From the NCBI RefSeq assembly GCF_033971905.1, contig NZ_JALBUT010000001.1, forward strand, positions 1 through 64,000: a DNA stretch of 64,000 nucleotides. The letters run 5' to 3'. A program made the translations under genes and the position numbers. Positions 7,410 to 16,506 of the stretch are shown here, piece after piece. Numbering within the stretch: the stretch's first letter is position 1; the number at the start of each line of letters is the position of its first letter. The notes beneath the pieces were generated by a model, which was not told the origin of the DNA, made no database searches, and saw only the letters and a program-made list of their open reading frames with translations. This DNA is from Intestinicryptomonas porci (lineage in GTDB: Bacteria > Verrucomicrobiota > Verrucomicrobiia > Opitutales > Intestinicryptomonadaceae).

Positions 7410-10400
7410 ATGTCTGAGCGAAAGAACTTTGGAAAATTGAGGGAAATCATACCCCTTCCCAACCTTATTGAAAATCAGGTAAAGTCGTATGCCGATTTTC
7501 TGCAAAAAGACGTGCCGCCCTCAAAGAGGCAAATGGTGGGTCTTCATGCTGTATTCAGCGAAGTTTTTCCGATAGAAAGCTACGACGGCAAGACAAAACT
7601 CGAATATGTCGAGTATAGAATTTCAGGTCCGGACAAAACCGAAGTGGAAACCATCAAGGAAAGCTCCACTTATGCCGTAAAACTTTATGTAAAATTGCGC
7701 CTCACCGAAGGCGACAATGCTCCGAGCGACGCCGAAATTTATATGGGCGAGCTAAACATGATGACAACCCGCGGCAGCTTTATCGTAAACGGCGCAGAGC
7801 GTGTCATCGTAAGCCAGCTGCACCGCAGCCCCGGCATTTGCTTTGAAGAAACAATGCACACTTCGGGCAAGACTCTTTATTCTTTCCGTTTGATTCCCGA
7901 CAGAGGCACATGGATTGAAGTGCAGTTCGACCAAAACGACTTGTTGTACGTTTATATCGACCGCCGCCGCCGTCGCCGCAAGTTCCTTATCACGACTTTG
8001 TTGCGCGCATTGGGGCACTCGAGCGACCAGGAGCTTATGAAGCTCTTCTACGAGGTTGAAGACATGAGCGTAAAGCGTGCTTTGAGCCTTGAAACCATTT
8101 CAAATTACGTTCTCGCAGAACCCGTAACCGACCCCGAAAAAGGCAAGGTTTTGTTGAAGCAGTACGAAACTCTGACAAAGACGGCGGTACAGGAATTCAA
8201 GAACGCGAAAATCGAAGAATTCAAGGTAATCGACACCACTGTTGACGAAGGCGCAATCGTTCGCGCAATGAAAAAAGACCCTGCCCGCAACAAGGACGAC
8301 GCCCTGAAGATTATTTACAAGCAGTTGCGTCCGGGCGAACCCGTGAACTTGCAGAGCGCAATTTCGCTCTTGCGCCGCACCATGCAAGATCCGAAACGCT
8401 ACGACTTGGGCAAGGTCGGTCGCTTTAAGATTAACCAAAAACTCGGCTTGAAAACTCCGATTGACCACCGCGTTGTGACTTCGGAAGACATTGTTGAAGG
8501 CACGAAATACCTCTGCCGCTTGAAGAGGGGCGAAGGCGTTATTGACGATATCGACAATTTGTCAAGCCGTCGCGTGAGAACCGTCGGCGAGCTTTTGGCA
8601 AACCAGTGCCGCATCGGTTTGGCGCGCATGGAAAAAATCATCCGCGAAAGAATGAATCTTGCGGAACAGCAATCTGGCGAATCCACGACAAATCTTTCAA
8701 AGCTCGTAAATGCAAAGGCGATGACAACCGTCATCCGCGACTTCTTTGCGCGCAACCAGCTTTCGCAGTTCATGGACCAAATCAATCCGCTTTCCGAGCT
8801 TACGCACAAGCGTCGTTTGTCCGCATTGGGGCAGGGCGGTTTGAGTCGCGAAAGGGCGGGCTTTGAAGTCCGAGACGTCCATCCTTCGCACTACGGCAGA
8901 ATTTGCCCGATTGAAACGCCTGAAGGTCCGAACATCGGTCTTATCAATTCTCTTTCCTCTTACGCCAGAATCAATGAATTCGGCTTTATCGAAACTCCGT
9001 ACAGAAAAGTTGTTGACGGCAAGGTTACCGACAAAATCGAATACCTTTCCGCCGACGCCGAAGAAGGCAAAATTGTTGCGCAGGCAAACAGCGAAATCAA
9101 GGACGGCAAGCTTGTCGGCAGAGTTTCCGTCCGCCAGGACGACGAAGTTTTTGAAGCGGATCCTTCTCAGGTCGAATACATGGACGTCAGCCCCAAACAG
9201 CTCGTTTCTGTTGCGGCGGGTCTCATTCCGTTCTTGGAACATGACGACGCCAACCGCGCGTTGATGGGTTCGAACATGCAACGCCAAGGTGTTCCGCTTT
9301 TGACAACCCAGGCTCCTCTCGTAGGAACCGGCATTGAAGGCAGGGTTGCTCGCGACTCCAAGACAGTTTTGGTCGCCGACGCAGGCGGCGTTGTTGCAAG
9401 CGTTGACGCAATGCACATCGTCATTACTCCTGATGGCAAATTGCCAAAGAAGGTCGAAGGCAAGTACAAGAACGACCCCGAAAAGGGAGTTTACGTTTAT
9501 GAATTGCGCAAGTTTATGCGCTCCAATGCCGCGACATGCTTTAATCAAAAGCCCGTTGTTAAGAAGGGGCAGAAAATCAAGGCGGGCGACATTTTGGCTG
9601 ACGGTGCGGCTACCGAAGACGGCGAACTTGCTCTCGGAAAAAACGTGCTTGTAGCATTCATGCCTTGGAACGGGTACAACTTTGAAGACGCTATTTTGCT
9701 TTCCGAAAAGCTTATTAAAAACGACGTCTTTACTTCTATACACGTTGAAGAATTTGAAGTAACCGCCCGCGACACGAAGCTCGGGCCCGAAGAAATCACG
9801 GTAGATATTCCCAATGTGGGCGAAGAAGCCTTGAAGAACCTCGACCGCAACGGCGTAATCCGCGTTGGCGCGGAAGTAAAGCCGGGCGACATCTTGGTCG
9901 GCAAAATCACTCCCAAGAGCGAAACCGAATTGGCTCCCGAAGAAAAGCTCTTGCGCGCCATTTTCGGCGAAAAGGCGGCGGATGTCAAGGATACCTCTTT
10001 GGTTGTTCCCTCCGGCACGCAGGGCATCGTTATGGACGTCAAGGTCTCGACAAAAATCGACGGCGAAGACGAAAAGATGAGCGAAAGCGACCAAAATCGC
10101 CAAATTCGCAAAATCAAGGAAGAGTACCGCGAACAGACCGACAAATTGAAGGACGAGCTTACCGAAGCTCTTTCAAATGTCCTTTTGGGCGAAAAAATTC
10201 CGTTGGACGTGCGCAATTCGGCGACGGGTGAAGTCATCATTCCCGCAAACCGCAAAATCACAAAGACGCTTTTGCGCCGTCTGTCCGCAATTTCAAAGAA
10301 TATCGACATCGATCCGTCTCCCGTGCGCATAAAGATTATGGAAATAATCGAGGCGCACCAGCGCAAGTTCGATGAAGTCGAGAAGGAATGCAAGCGTCAG

Positions 10401-11183
10401 GAAGACGCAGTGCGCAGTGGCTTGACTTCCGAGCAGAACGTTATTAAAAACGTAAAAGTTTACATCGCCGCCAAGCGCAAAATCCAAGTCGGCGACAAAA
10501 TGGCGGGTCGCCACGGTAACAAGGGTGTTGTTTCCCGCATCGTTCCCGAAGAGGACATGCCTTATTTGGAAGACGGAACCCCCGTTGAAATCTGCCTAAA
10601 TCCGCTCGGCGTTCCTTCCCGAATGAACGTTGGTCAGGTTTTGGAAACCCACTTGGGTTGGGCTTGCAAAAAGCTCGGGTTTAAAATCGCAACGCCGATT
10701 TTCGATGGCATCAGCGAAGAGCGCATCCGCGGTTATTTGAAGGACGCGAACCTGCCCGAAAGCGGCAAATGCCGACTCTTGGATGGCTTGACGGGCGAAT
10801 TCTTTGACCAGGACATTGTTGTTGGCTACATTTACATGATGAAGTTAAATCACTTGGTCGCCGACAAAATCCACGCCCGCGCGGTTGGTCCGTACTCTCT
10901 AATCACCCAGCAGCCTCTGGGCGGCAAGGCGCAGTATGGCGGTCAGCGTTTCGGCGAAATGGAAGTTTGGGCTCTCGAAGCTTACGGCGCGGCTTACACA
11001 TTGCAGGAACTCCTGACGGTAAAGAGCGACGACGTGCAGGGCAGAACCAAGATTTACGAAAACCTCGTAAAGGGCGACAACTCTTTGCAGGCCGGCACTC
11101 CGCAGTCTTTCAACGTTTTGATGAAAGAAATGCAGGGCTTGTGCCTCGACATCAAACCGCGCTCGCGCGACGACGAAGAATAA
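7410..11183 (+). CDS. rpoB: RNA polymerase subunit beta
   Basis: Forms one pincer of RNA polymerase and much of the active site. 1257 residues. The rifampicin region (about residues 449-480) reads QLSQFMDQINPLSEL then THKRRLSALGQGGL: residues equal to E. coli D516, H526 and S531 are wild type, while N518 is Ile and P535 is Gln. Downstream are the invariant GPNIGLINSL stretch, the active-site lysine region GDKMAGRHGNKG (about 1031-1042) and the C-terminal clamp anchor GGQRFGEMEVWALEAYG. rpoC starts 18 bases after the stop. Confidence 0.98.
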   Translation: MSERKNFGKLREIIPLPNLIENQVKSYADFLQKDVPPSKRQMVGLHAVFSEVFPIESYDGKTKLEYVEYRISGPDKTEVETIKESSTYAVKLYVKLRLTEGDNAPSDAEIYMGELNMMTTRGSFIVNGAERVIVSQLHRSPGICFEETMHTSGKTLYSFRLIPDRGTWIEVQFDQNDLLYVYIDRRRRRRKFLITTLLRALGHSSDQELMKLFYEVEDMSVKRALSLETISNYVLAEPVTDPEKGKVLLKQYETLTKTAVQEFKNAKIEEFKVIDTTVDEGAIVRAMKKDPARNKDDALKIIYKQLRPGEPVNLQSAISLLRRTMQDPKRYDLGKVGRFKINQKLGLKTPIDHRVVTSEDIVEGTKYLCRLKRGEGVIDDIDNLSSRRVRTVGELLANQCRIGLARMEKIIRERMNLAEQQSGESTTNLSKLVNAKAMTTVIRDFFARNQLSQFMDQINPLSELTHKRRLSALGQGGLSRERAGFEVRDVHPSHYGRICPIETPEGPNIGLINSLSSYARINEFGFIETPYRKVVDGKVTDKIEYLSADAEEGKIVAQANSEIKDGKLVGRVSVRQDDEVFEADPSQVEYMDVSPKQLVSVAAGLIPFLEHDDANRALMGSNMQRQGVPLLTTQAPLVGTGIEGRVARDSKTVLVADAGGVVASVDAMHIVITPDGKLPKKVEGKYKNDPEKGVYVYELRKFMRSNAATCFNQKPVVKKGQKIKAGDILADGAATEDGELALGKNVLVAFMPWNGYNFEDAILLSEKLIKNDVFTSIHVEEFEVTARDTKLGPEEITVDIPNVGEEALKNLDRNGVIRVGAEVKPGDILVGKITPKSETELAPEEKLLRAIFGEKAADVKDTSLVVPSGTQGIVMDVKVSTKIDGEDEKMSESDQNRQIRKIKEEYREQTDKLKDELTEALSNVLLGEKIPLDVRNSATGEVIIPANRKITKTLLRRLSAISKNIDIDPSPVRIKIMEIIEAHQRKFDEVEKECKRQEDAVRSGLTSEQNVIKNVKVYIAAKRKIQVGDKMAGRHGNKGVVSRIVPEEDMPYLEDGTPVEICLNPLGVPSRMNVGQVLETHLGWACKKLGFKIATPIFDGISEERIRGYLKDANLPESGKCRLLDGLTGEFFDQDIVVGYIYMMKLNHLVADKIHARAVGPYSLITQQPLGGKAQYGGQRFGEMEVWALEAYGAAYTLQELLTVKSDDVQGRTKIYENLVKGDNSLQAGTPQSFNVLMKEMQGLCLDIKPRSRDDEE

Positions 11184-11201
11184 TTGAAGGAGCTGATTTT
11201 T

Positions 11202-14200
11202 ATGGAAGAAAATTTGCAGGAAAACACACAGCCGGTTGAAAATTCCACGGCTCAAATGCGCGAAGTAATGGGCATGACCAAAGACGCGGGTTTCGATTGC
11301 GTGTCAATCGGTCTTGCCTCTCCCGACACAATCAGATCGTGGTCGAGGGGCGAAGTTAAAAATCCCGAAACAATCAATTACAGAACTTTCAAGCCCGAAC
11401 CGGGCGGCTTGTTCTGCCAGAGAATTTTCGGACCTATCCGCGACTACGAGTGCGCTTGCGGCAAATACAAGCGCATCCGCTACAAGGATCAAGTCTGCGA
11501 AAGGTGCGGCGTCGAAGTCACAACAAGCCGTGTGCGCCGCGAAAGAATGGGGCATATCGAGCTTGCCGTTCCCGTAGCGCATATTTGGTTCTTGAAGAGC
11601 ATGCCAAGCCGCCTCGGTTTGGTTTTGGACATGACCGCAAAGGCTCTCGAAAGCGTAATTTACTACGAAAAGTACGTTGTCATCGATCCGAAGAACACTT
11701 CGCTTGAATACATGCAGTTCTTGTCGGACGAAGAGTACCAGAAGGAAATCGACGCAGGCTCTGAATTTGAAGCCAAGATGGGCGCGGAAGCAATCCGCGA
11801 TTTGCTCAAAAACATGAATCTCGAAAAGCTCGCAGTCGAGCTTGAAGAGCAGATGAAGGCGACGCGCTCAAAGCAGATTAAAAAGAAGCTTGCAAAGCGT
11901 TTGAAGCTCATTCAGGGCTTTATTGAAAGCGGCTCGCGCCCTGAATGGATGATTCTCGAAGCATTGCCGGTCATTCCGCCGGACTTGCGCCCGCTTGTTC
12001 CCCTCGAAGGTGGCAGGTTTGCGACTTCCGACTTGAACGACCTTTACCGCCGCGTAATCAACCGCAACAACCGCTTGAAGAGTCTCATGCACATGAAGAC
12101 TCCCGATGTCATCATCCACAACGAAAAGCGCATGTTGCAGGAATCCGTTGACGCATTGTTCGACAACGGCAGGCATGGACGCCCCGTAACCGGCGCAGGC
12201 AACCGCGCCTTGAAGAGCCTTTCCGACATGTTGAAAGGCAAGCAGGGCAGATTCCGCCAAAACTTGCTCGGCAAGCGCGTTGACTATTCGGGACGTTCCG
12301 TAATCGTCATCGGTCCGCATCTCAAATTACACCAGTGCGGCTTGCCGAAGAAGATGGCTCTTGTTTTGTTTGAGCCGTTCATCATTCGCCGCTTGAAGGA
12401 ATTGGGCTTTGTCCATACTGTCCGTTCGGCAAGGAAGATGATTGAAAAGCGCTCTCCCGAAGTTTGGGATATTTTGGAAGAAGTGACGGAAGGGCACCCC
12501 GTGTTCTTGAACCGTGCGCCGACTCTCCACAGGCTTTCCATTCAGGCGTTTGAACCCGTGCTTATCGAAGGGGACGCAATTCGCTTGCACCCGCTGGTTT
12601 GCGCCGCGTTCAATGCGGACTTCGACGGCGACCAGATGGCAGTCCACGTTCCGCTTTCATTGGAAGCGATAATGGAAGCGAAGCTTTTGATGCTTGCATC
12701 CAACAACATTTTCTCCCCGTCTTCGGGCAAGCCTATTTTGACTCCGTCCCAGGACATTGTTTTGGGCGTTTACTTCTTGACTTACGAGCCAAGCACAAAG
12801 CCCGAACAGGTATTGGTAAAGCGCGGTGGCAAAGACGTGCGCGTTCGCGAAGTTCCCTTGATGAGCTCCGTAAAGGAAGTTGAATACGCAAAGGCGGAAG
12901 GTTTGCTGCATTGGCACGATTGGATTGACTTCGTAAATCCCGATTTCGGCAGGAAGACCATTTTCGGCAACTCCGAAAAGAAAATCATCCGCACAACTGT
13001 CGGCCGCGTCATATTCAACACGATTTGGCCGAAGGAAATGGGCTTTGTCAACTTCCAGGTTGCAAAGGGAAAGCTTGGCGACCTCATTTTGAACACGTTT
13101 AAGATTTGCGGCAAGGGTGATTCGGCTCCCGTTTTGGACAGCTTGAAGGCTCTCGGTTTCAGAACCGCGACTTTGGCGGGTATTTCAATCGGTATTGGCG
13201 ATATGGACATTCCGAGCGAAAAGGCGGGCATCGTAAAAGAAGCGCGCGCACGCGTAAAGGAAGTCGAAAAGGAATACTTGAAGGGCACGATCACAAAGGA
13301 CGAACGCTCAAACAAGGTCATAGACATTTGGAACGTCGTAACAGACGCAATCGCAAAGAAGGCGTTTAAGAATTTGTCAACCCCCAAGCCGAGAAGCGCG
13401 GACGGTCGCCAGTACATCAACCCTGTTTACGTTTTGATGGATTCGGGCGCGCGTGGTAATAAGGCTCAGGTTCGCCAGCTTTGCGGTGCTCGCGGTTTGA
13501 TGGCAAAGCCCAACGGCGAAATTATCGAACGCCCGATTTTGTCTTCTTTCCGCGAAGGTTTGAGCGTTTTGGAATACTTCATTTCCACGCACGGCGCGCG
13601 CAAAGGTTTGGCTGACACGGCTCTTAAAACGGCTGACGCAGGCTACATGACAAGAAAGCTCTGCGACGTTGCAATGGACGTAATCATTACAGAAGAAGAT
13701 GACAACAAAACCATCGACGACAAGGGCAACCGCGACGGCATTTGGAAGGAATCCATCTATGACGGCGACGATGAAATGGTGCCTTTGTTCGACCGAATTG
13801 TAGGTCGCTGCTCTTCAATGGAAGTCCGCAACCCACAAAATCCGAGCGAAATTTTGGTTCGCGCGGGCGAAATGATTACTGAGGACATTGCAAAGAAGAT
13901 TGTTGATAGCGGCGTTGAACGCGTAAAGGTTATGAGCCCGCTAACACACTTGCGCCGCAACGCGATTTGCGCAAAGGCTTACGGCATCGACCCATCGACT
14001 CAGAAGCTTGTTGAAAGAGGCACGGCAGTCGGCATCATCGCGGCTCAGTCCATCGGCGAACCGGGTACTCAGCTTACCATGCGTACGTTCCACGTCGGCG
14101 GTATTGCCCAGTCAACAAAAGCTCCTGAAATCAGAGTTCACGGCGACGGCTTTGTAAAATTTGACAATTTGCGCCCCGTTGAAATTTCAGAAGGCGTGAA

Positions 14201-15461
14201 TGTCGTTCTCAGCAAAACAGGCAAAATCCAAATTGTTGACGCGGAAGGCAAAGAGCTTGAAGAGTACAAGATGGTTGCGGGTTCTGTCGTCTTCTTCAAG
14301 GACGGCGCGGCAATCAAGAAGGGCGATTTGCTCTGCCAGTGGGACCCGCACAATATTCCGATTCTTTCCGAAGTCGGCGGTTTCGTCAAGTTTGTCGATA
14401 TGATTGCGGGCGTAACGGTAAAGAGCGATATCGACCCCTCCACAGGGCGTCACTCCACAACCGTTATCGACCACAAGGAAGACTTGAACCCGACAATCGA
14501 AGTTTACGCGAACAAGGACGACAAGACTCCGATAAAGACTTACGCAATCCCGACGGGCGCGCAGGTTTCGGTTGTTGACGGAAGCCCGATTAAGCAGGGC
14601 GCATTCCTTGCAAAAACTCCGCGTTCCGCCGCAAAAACACACGATATTACAGGCGGTTTGCCGCGTGTTGCGGAACTCTTTGAAGCCCGCAAGCCCCGCG
14701 AATCGGCTGAAATGTCGAAGATTGACGGTATCGTCAAGATGGGGCCGACGCGCCGCGGCAAGAAGCTCGTGAAGGTCGTCCCGAAAGAAGTTTGGGAAAA
14801 GGACAAGAATTCGGACGAAGGCGCGGAAGAGCATCTCATTCCGCACGGAAAGCATATTTCCGTCCACCCCGAAGACGAAGTCCGCAAGGGTCAGCCTATT
14901 ACCGAAGGCAGCACAGACCCGAACGAATTGCTCGAAATCATGGGCAAGGACGCTGTTCAGGAATATCTCATTTCCGAAATTCAGAAGGTTTACCGCTCGC
15001 AGGGTGTCACAATTAACGACAAGCATATCGAAGTCATCGTTTCGAGAATGCTCCGCAAGGTGCGCGTGACCAACCCCGGCGACTCCGACTATTTCTGGGG
15101 TCAGCAGGTTGACAAGTTCGACTTCATGGAAGAAAACCGCAGAATCGAAGAAGCGGGCGGCATGCCTGCCGAAGGCGAGCCGATTTTGCTTGGCATCACA
15201 AAGGCGAGCTTGGAAACGGAATCCTTCATTTCGGCGGCATCCTTCCAGGAAACGACGAGAGTTCTCACCGAAGCCGCAACTTTGGGCAAGGTTGACAATC
15301 TCGAAGGCTTCAAGGAAAATGTCATCATGGGTAACCTCATTCCCGCAGGTACGGGGCTTATGCCTTACCGAAAATTGAAGGTAAGGTCGGACGCTCCTGA
15401 AAGCGATATCGACTATGTTGTTTCCGAAGAAAGCGTGGAAGGAGCGCAATCCGAGGAATAG
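11202..15461 (+). CDS. rpoC: RNA polymerase subunit beta-prime
   Basis: Carries the catalytic Mg2+ site and clamp. I place the start at the ATG at 11202, which has AAGGAG (11187-11192) upstream; an in-frame TTG at 11184 directly after the rpoB stop is less likely. 1419 residues. The N-terminal zinc site is intact (CACG...CERCG, near residue 90). The catalytic NADFDGDQM is near residue 470 and the trigger loop region GTQLTMRTFHVGG near 965. The second zinc site, normally four cysteines around E. coli 814-898, keeps only one (LTHLRRNAICAKAYG; EEDDNKT where Cys is expected). Confidence 0.97.
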   Translation: MEENLQENTQPVENSTAQMREVMGMTKDAGFDCVSIGLASPDTIRSWSRGEVKNPETINYRTFKPEPGGLFCQRIFGPIRDYECACGKYKRIRYKDQVCERCGVEVTTSRVRRERMGHIELAVPVAHIWFLKSMPSRLGLVLDMTAKALESVIYYEKYVVIDPKNTSLEYMQFLSDEEYQKEIDAGSEFEAKMGAEAIRDLLKNMNLEKLAVELEEQMKATRSKQIKKKLAKRLKLIQGFIESGSRPEWMILEALPVIPPDLRPLVPLEGGRFATSDLNDLYRRVINRNNRLKSLMHMKTPDVIIHNEKRMLQESVDALFDNGRHGRPVTGAGNRALKSLSDMLKGKQGRFRQNLLGKRVDYSGRSVIVIGPHLKLHQCGLPKKMALVLFEPFIIRRLKELGFVHTVRSARKMIEKRSPEVWDILEEVTEGHPVFLNRAPTLHRLSIQAFEPVLIEGDAIRLHPLVCAAFNADFDGDQMAVHVPLSLEAIMEAKLLMLASNNIFSPSSGKPILTPSQDIVLGVYFLTYEPSTKPEQVLVKRGGKDVRVREVPLMSSVKEVEYAKAEGLLHWHDWIDFVNPDFGRKTIFGNSEKKIIRTTVGRVIFNTIWPKEMGFVNFQVAKGKLGDLILNTFKICGKGDSAPVLDSLKALGFRTATLAGISIGIGDMDIPSEKAGIVKEARARVKEVEKEYLKGTITKDERSNKVIDIWNVVTDAIAKKAFKNLSTPKPRSADGRQYINPVYVLMDSGARGNKAQVRQLCGARGLMAKPNGEIIERPILSSFREGLSVLEYFISTHGARKGLADTALKTADAGYMTRKLCDVAMDVIITEEDDNKTIDDKGNRDGIWKESIYDGDDEMVPLFDRIVGRCSSMEVRNPQNPSEILVRAGEMITEDIAKKIVDSGVERVKVMSPLTHLRRNAICAKAYGIDPSTQKLVERGTAVGIIAAQSIGEPGTQLTMRTFHVGGIAQSTKAPEIRVHGDGFVKFDNLRPVEISEGVNVVLSKTGKIQIVDAEGKELEEYKMVAGSVVFFKDGAAIKKGDLLCQWDPHNIPILSEVGGFVKFVDMIAGVTVKSDIDPSTGRHSTTVIDHKEDLNPTIEVYANKDDKTPIKTYAIPTGAQVSVVDGSPIKQGAFLAKTPRSAAKTHDITGGLPRVAELFEARKPRESAEMSKIDGIVKMGPTRRGKKLVKVVPKEVWEKDKNSDEGAEEHLIPHGKHISVHPEDEVRKGQPITEGSTDPNELLEIMGKDAVQEYLISEIQKVYRSQGVTINDKHIEVIVSRMLRKVRVTNPGDSDYFWGQQVDKFDFMEENRRIEEAGGMPAEGEPILLGITKASLETESFISAASFQETTRVLTEAATLGKVDNLEGFKENVIMGNLIPAGTGLMPYRKLKVRSDAPESDIDYVVSEESVEGAQSEE

Positions 15462-15479
15462 CAAAAATTTAAAGGTTTT

Positions 15480-15514
15480 GGCTTTCGGAATTTATGAAAA
15501 TTTTTCCGAAAGCC
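15480..15514 (+). terminator. Hairpin after rpoC
   Basis: GGCTTTCGGAA (15480-15490) pairs perfectly with TTCCGAAAGCC (15504-15514), followed by GAAAATTTT. The T tract starts late, so this is probably a partial terminator. Beyond it, TTGCCA (15544-15549) and TAATTT (15566-15571) at 16-base spacing could start the rpsL transcript. Confidence 0.5.
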
Positions 15515-15600
15515 GAAAATTTTATCAAAAACACAAAAAAAACTTGCCAAAGGGGTGGCAAACGATAATTTCCCCTACTTTTACATTAAAGACTAAAAAT

Positions 15601-15984
15601 ATGCCTACAATTAATCAATTAGTCCACAGACCTCGAGTTAAGGTCTATACAAAGACAAAGGCGCCGGCTTTGAAAGCGAATCCTTTCAGGCGTGGCGTTT
15701 GCGTGCAGGTTATGACCCGTACGCCTAAAAAGCCTAATTCGGCAATCAGAAAGGTAGCAAAAGTACGTTTGACAAGCGGTTACGAAGTTATCGCATACAT
15801 TCCTGACGAAGGCCACTCCTTGCAGGAACACAGTGTTGTGATGGTTCGCGGCGGCCGTGTTAAGGACTTGCCGGGCGTTCGCTACCACATTGTCAGAGGC
15901 GCGCTTGACTGCGTTGGTGTCGAAAAGCGTCGTCGCAGCCGTTCAAAGTACGGCGTAAAGCGTCCGAAGGCTGCAAAGAAATAA
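15601..15984 (+). CDS. rpsL: 30S ribosomal protein S12
   Basis: Decoding-centre protein. The start is the ATG at 15601 (MPTINQLVHRPR), giving 127 residues, the family norm; a longer frame reading back to 15415 overlaps rpoC and is not used. TPKKPNSA retains both lysines (K42, K43) whose change gives streptomycin resistance, and the second resistance region RGGRVKDLPGVRYH is also wild type. It heads the str operon rpsL-rpsG-fusA-rpsJ. Confidence 0.98.
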   Translation: MPTINQLVHRPRVKVYTKTKAPALKANPFRRGVCVQVMTRTPKKPNSAIRKVAKVRLTSGYEVIAYIPDEGHSLQEHSVVMVRGGRVKDLPGVRYHIVRGALDCVGVEKRRRSRSKYGVKRPKAAKK

Positions 15985-16006
15985 CATTTTACAGGAGAAA
16001 AAGTAA

Positions 16007-16480
16007 ATGTCACGCAGACACAGAGCAGTAAAAAGAGAACGCACTCCCGATACGCGCTACAAGAGCGCGCTCGTAAGCCACCTTATCAACATGGTAATGG
16101 AACGCGGCAAAAAATCGGTTGCGGAACGCATTGTATATACAGCCATTGAACGCGTAAGCGAAAAGCTCGAAAAGGGCGACCCCATCGACCTTTTGTTGGG
16201 TGCGCTTGAAAACATCCGCCCGAAGCTCGAAGTAAAGAGCCGCAGAGTTGGTGGCGCAACCTATCAGGTTCCCGTTGAAGTTTCTTTTGAACGCCAGCAG
16301 ACTTTGGCTTTCCGCTGGTTGATTGCATCAGCCAAAGCCCGCAAGGGTGTTCCCATGGCGGAAGCAATGGCGGCTGAAATAGTTGACGCTTACAACAACA
16401 CGGGTTCTGTTGTTAAAAAGCGCGAAGACGTGCATAAAATGGCGCAGTCAAACAAGGCTTTTGCGCACTTGCGTTGGTGA
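16007..16480 (+). CDS. rpsG: 30S ribosomal protein S7
   Basis: Primary 16S rRNA-binding protein of the 30S head. 157 residues, full length, with the N-terminal RRHRAVKRE RNA-binding stretch, GGATYQVPVEV and the C-terminal REDVHKMAQSNKAFAHLRW. ACAGGAGAAA precedes the ATG. Second gene of the str operon. Confidence 0.98.
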   Translation: MSRRHRAVKRERTPDTRYKSALVSHLINMVMERGKKSVAERIVYTAIERVSEKLEKGDPIDLLLGALENIRPKLEVKSRRVGGATYQVPVEVSFERQQTLAFRWLIASAKARKGVPMAEAMAAEIVDAYNNTGSVVKKREDVHKMAQSNKAFAHLRW

Positions 16481-16506
16481 TTTCTTTTATAATGGAGAGC
16501 AATTAA

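Noticed and set aside
8697..10103. 468-codon minus-strand frame over rpoB
   Set aside because: Codon bias shadow of rpoB with no recognisable domain.
14187..15464. 425-codon minus-strand frame over rpoC
   Set aside because: Same shadow effect as in rpoB.
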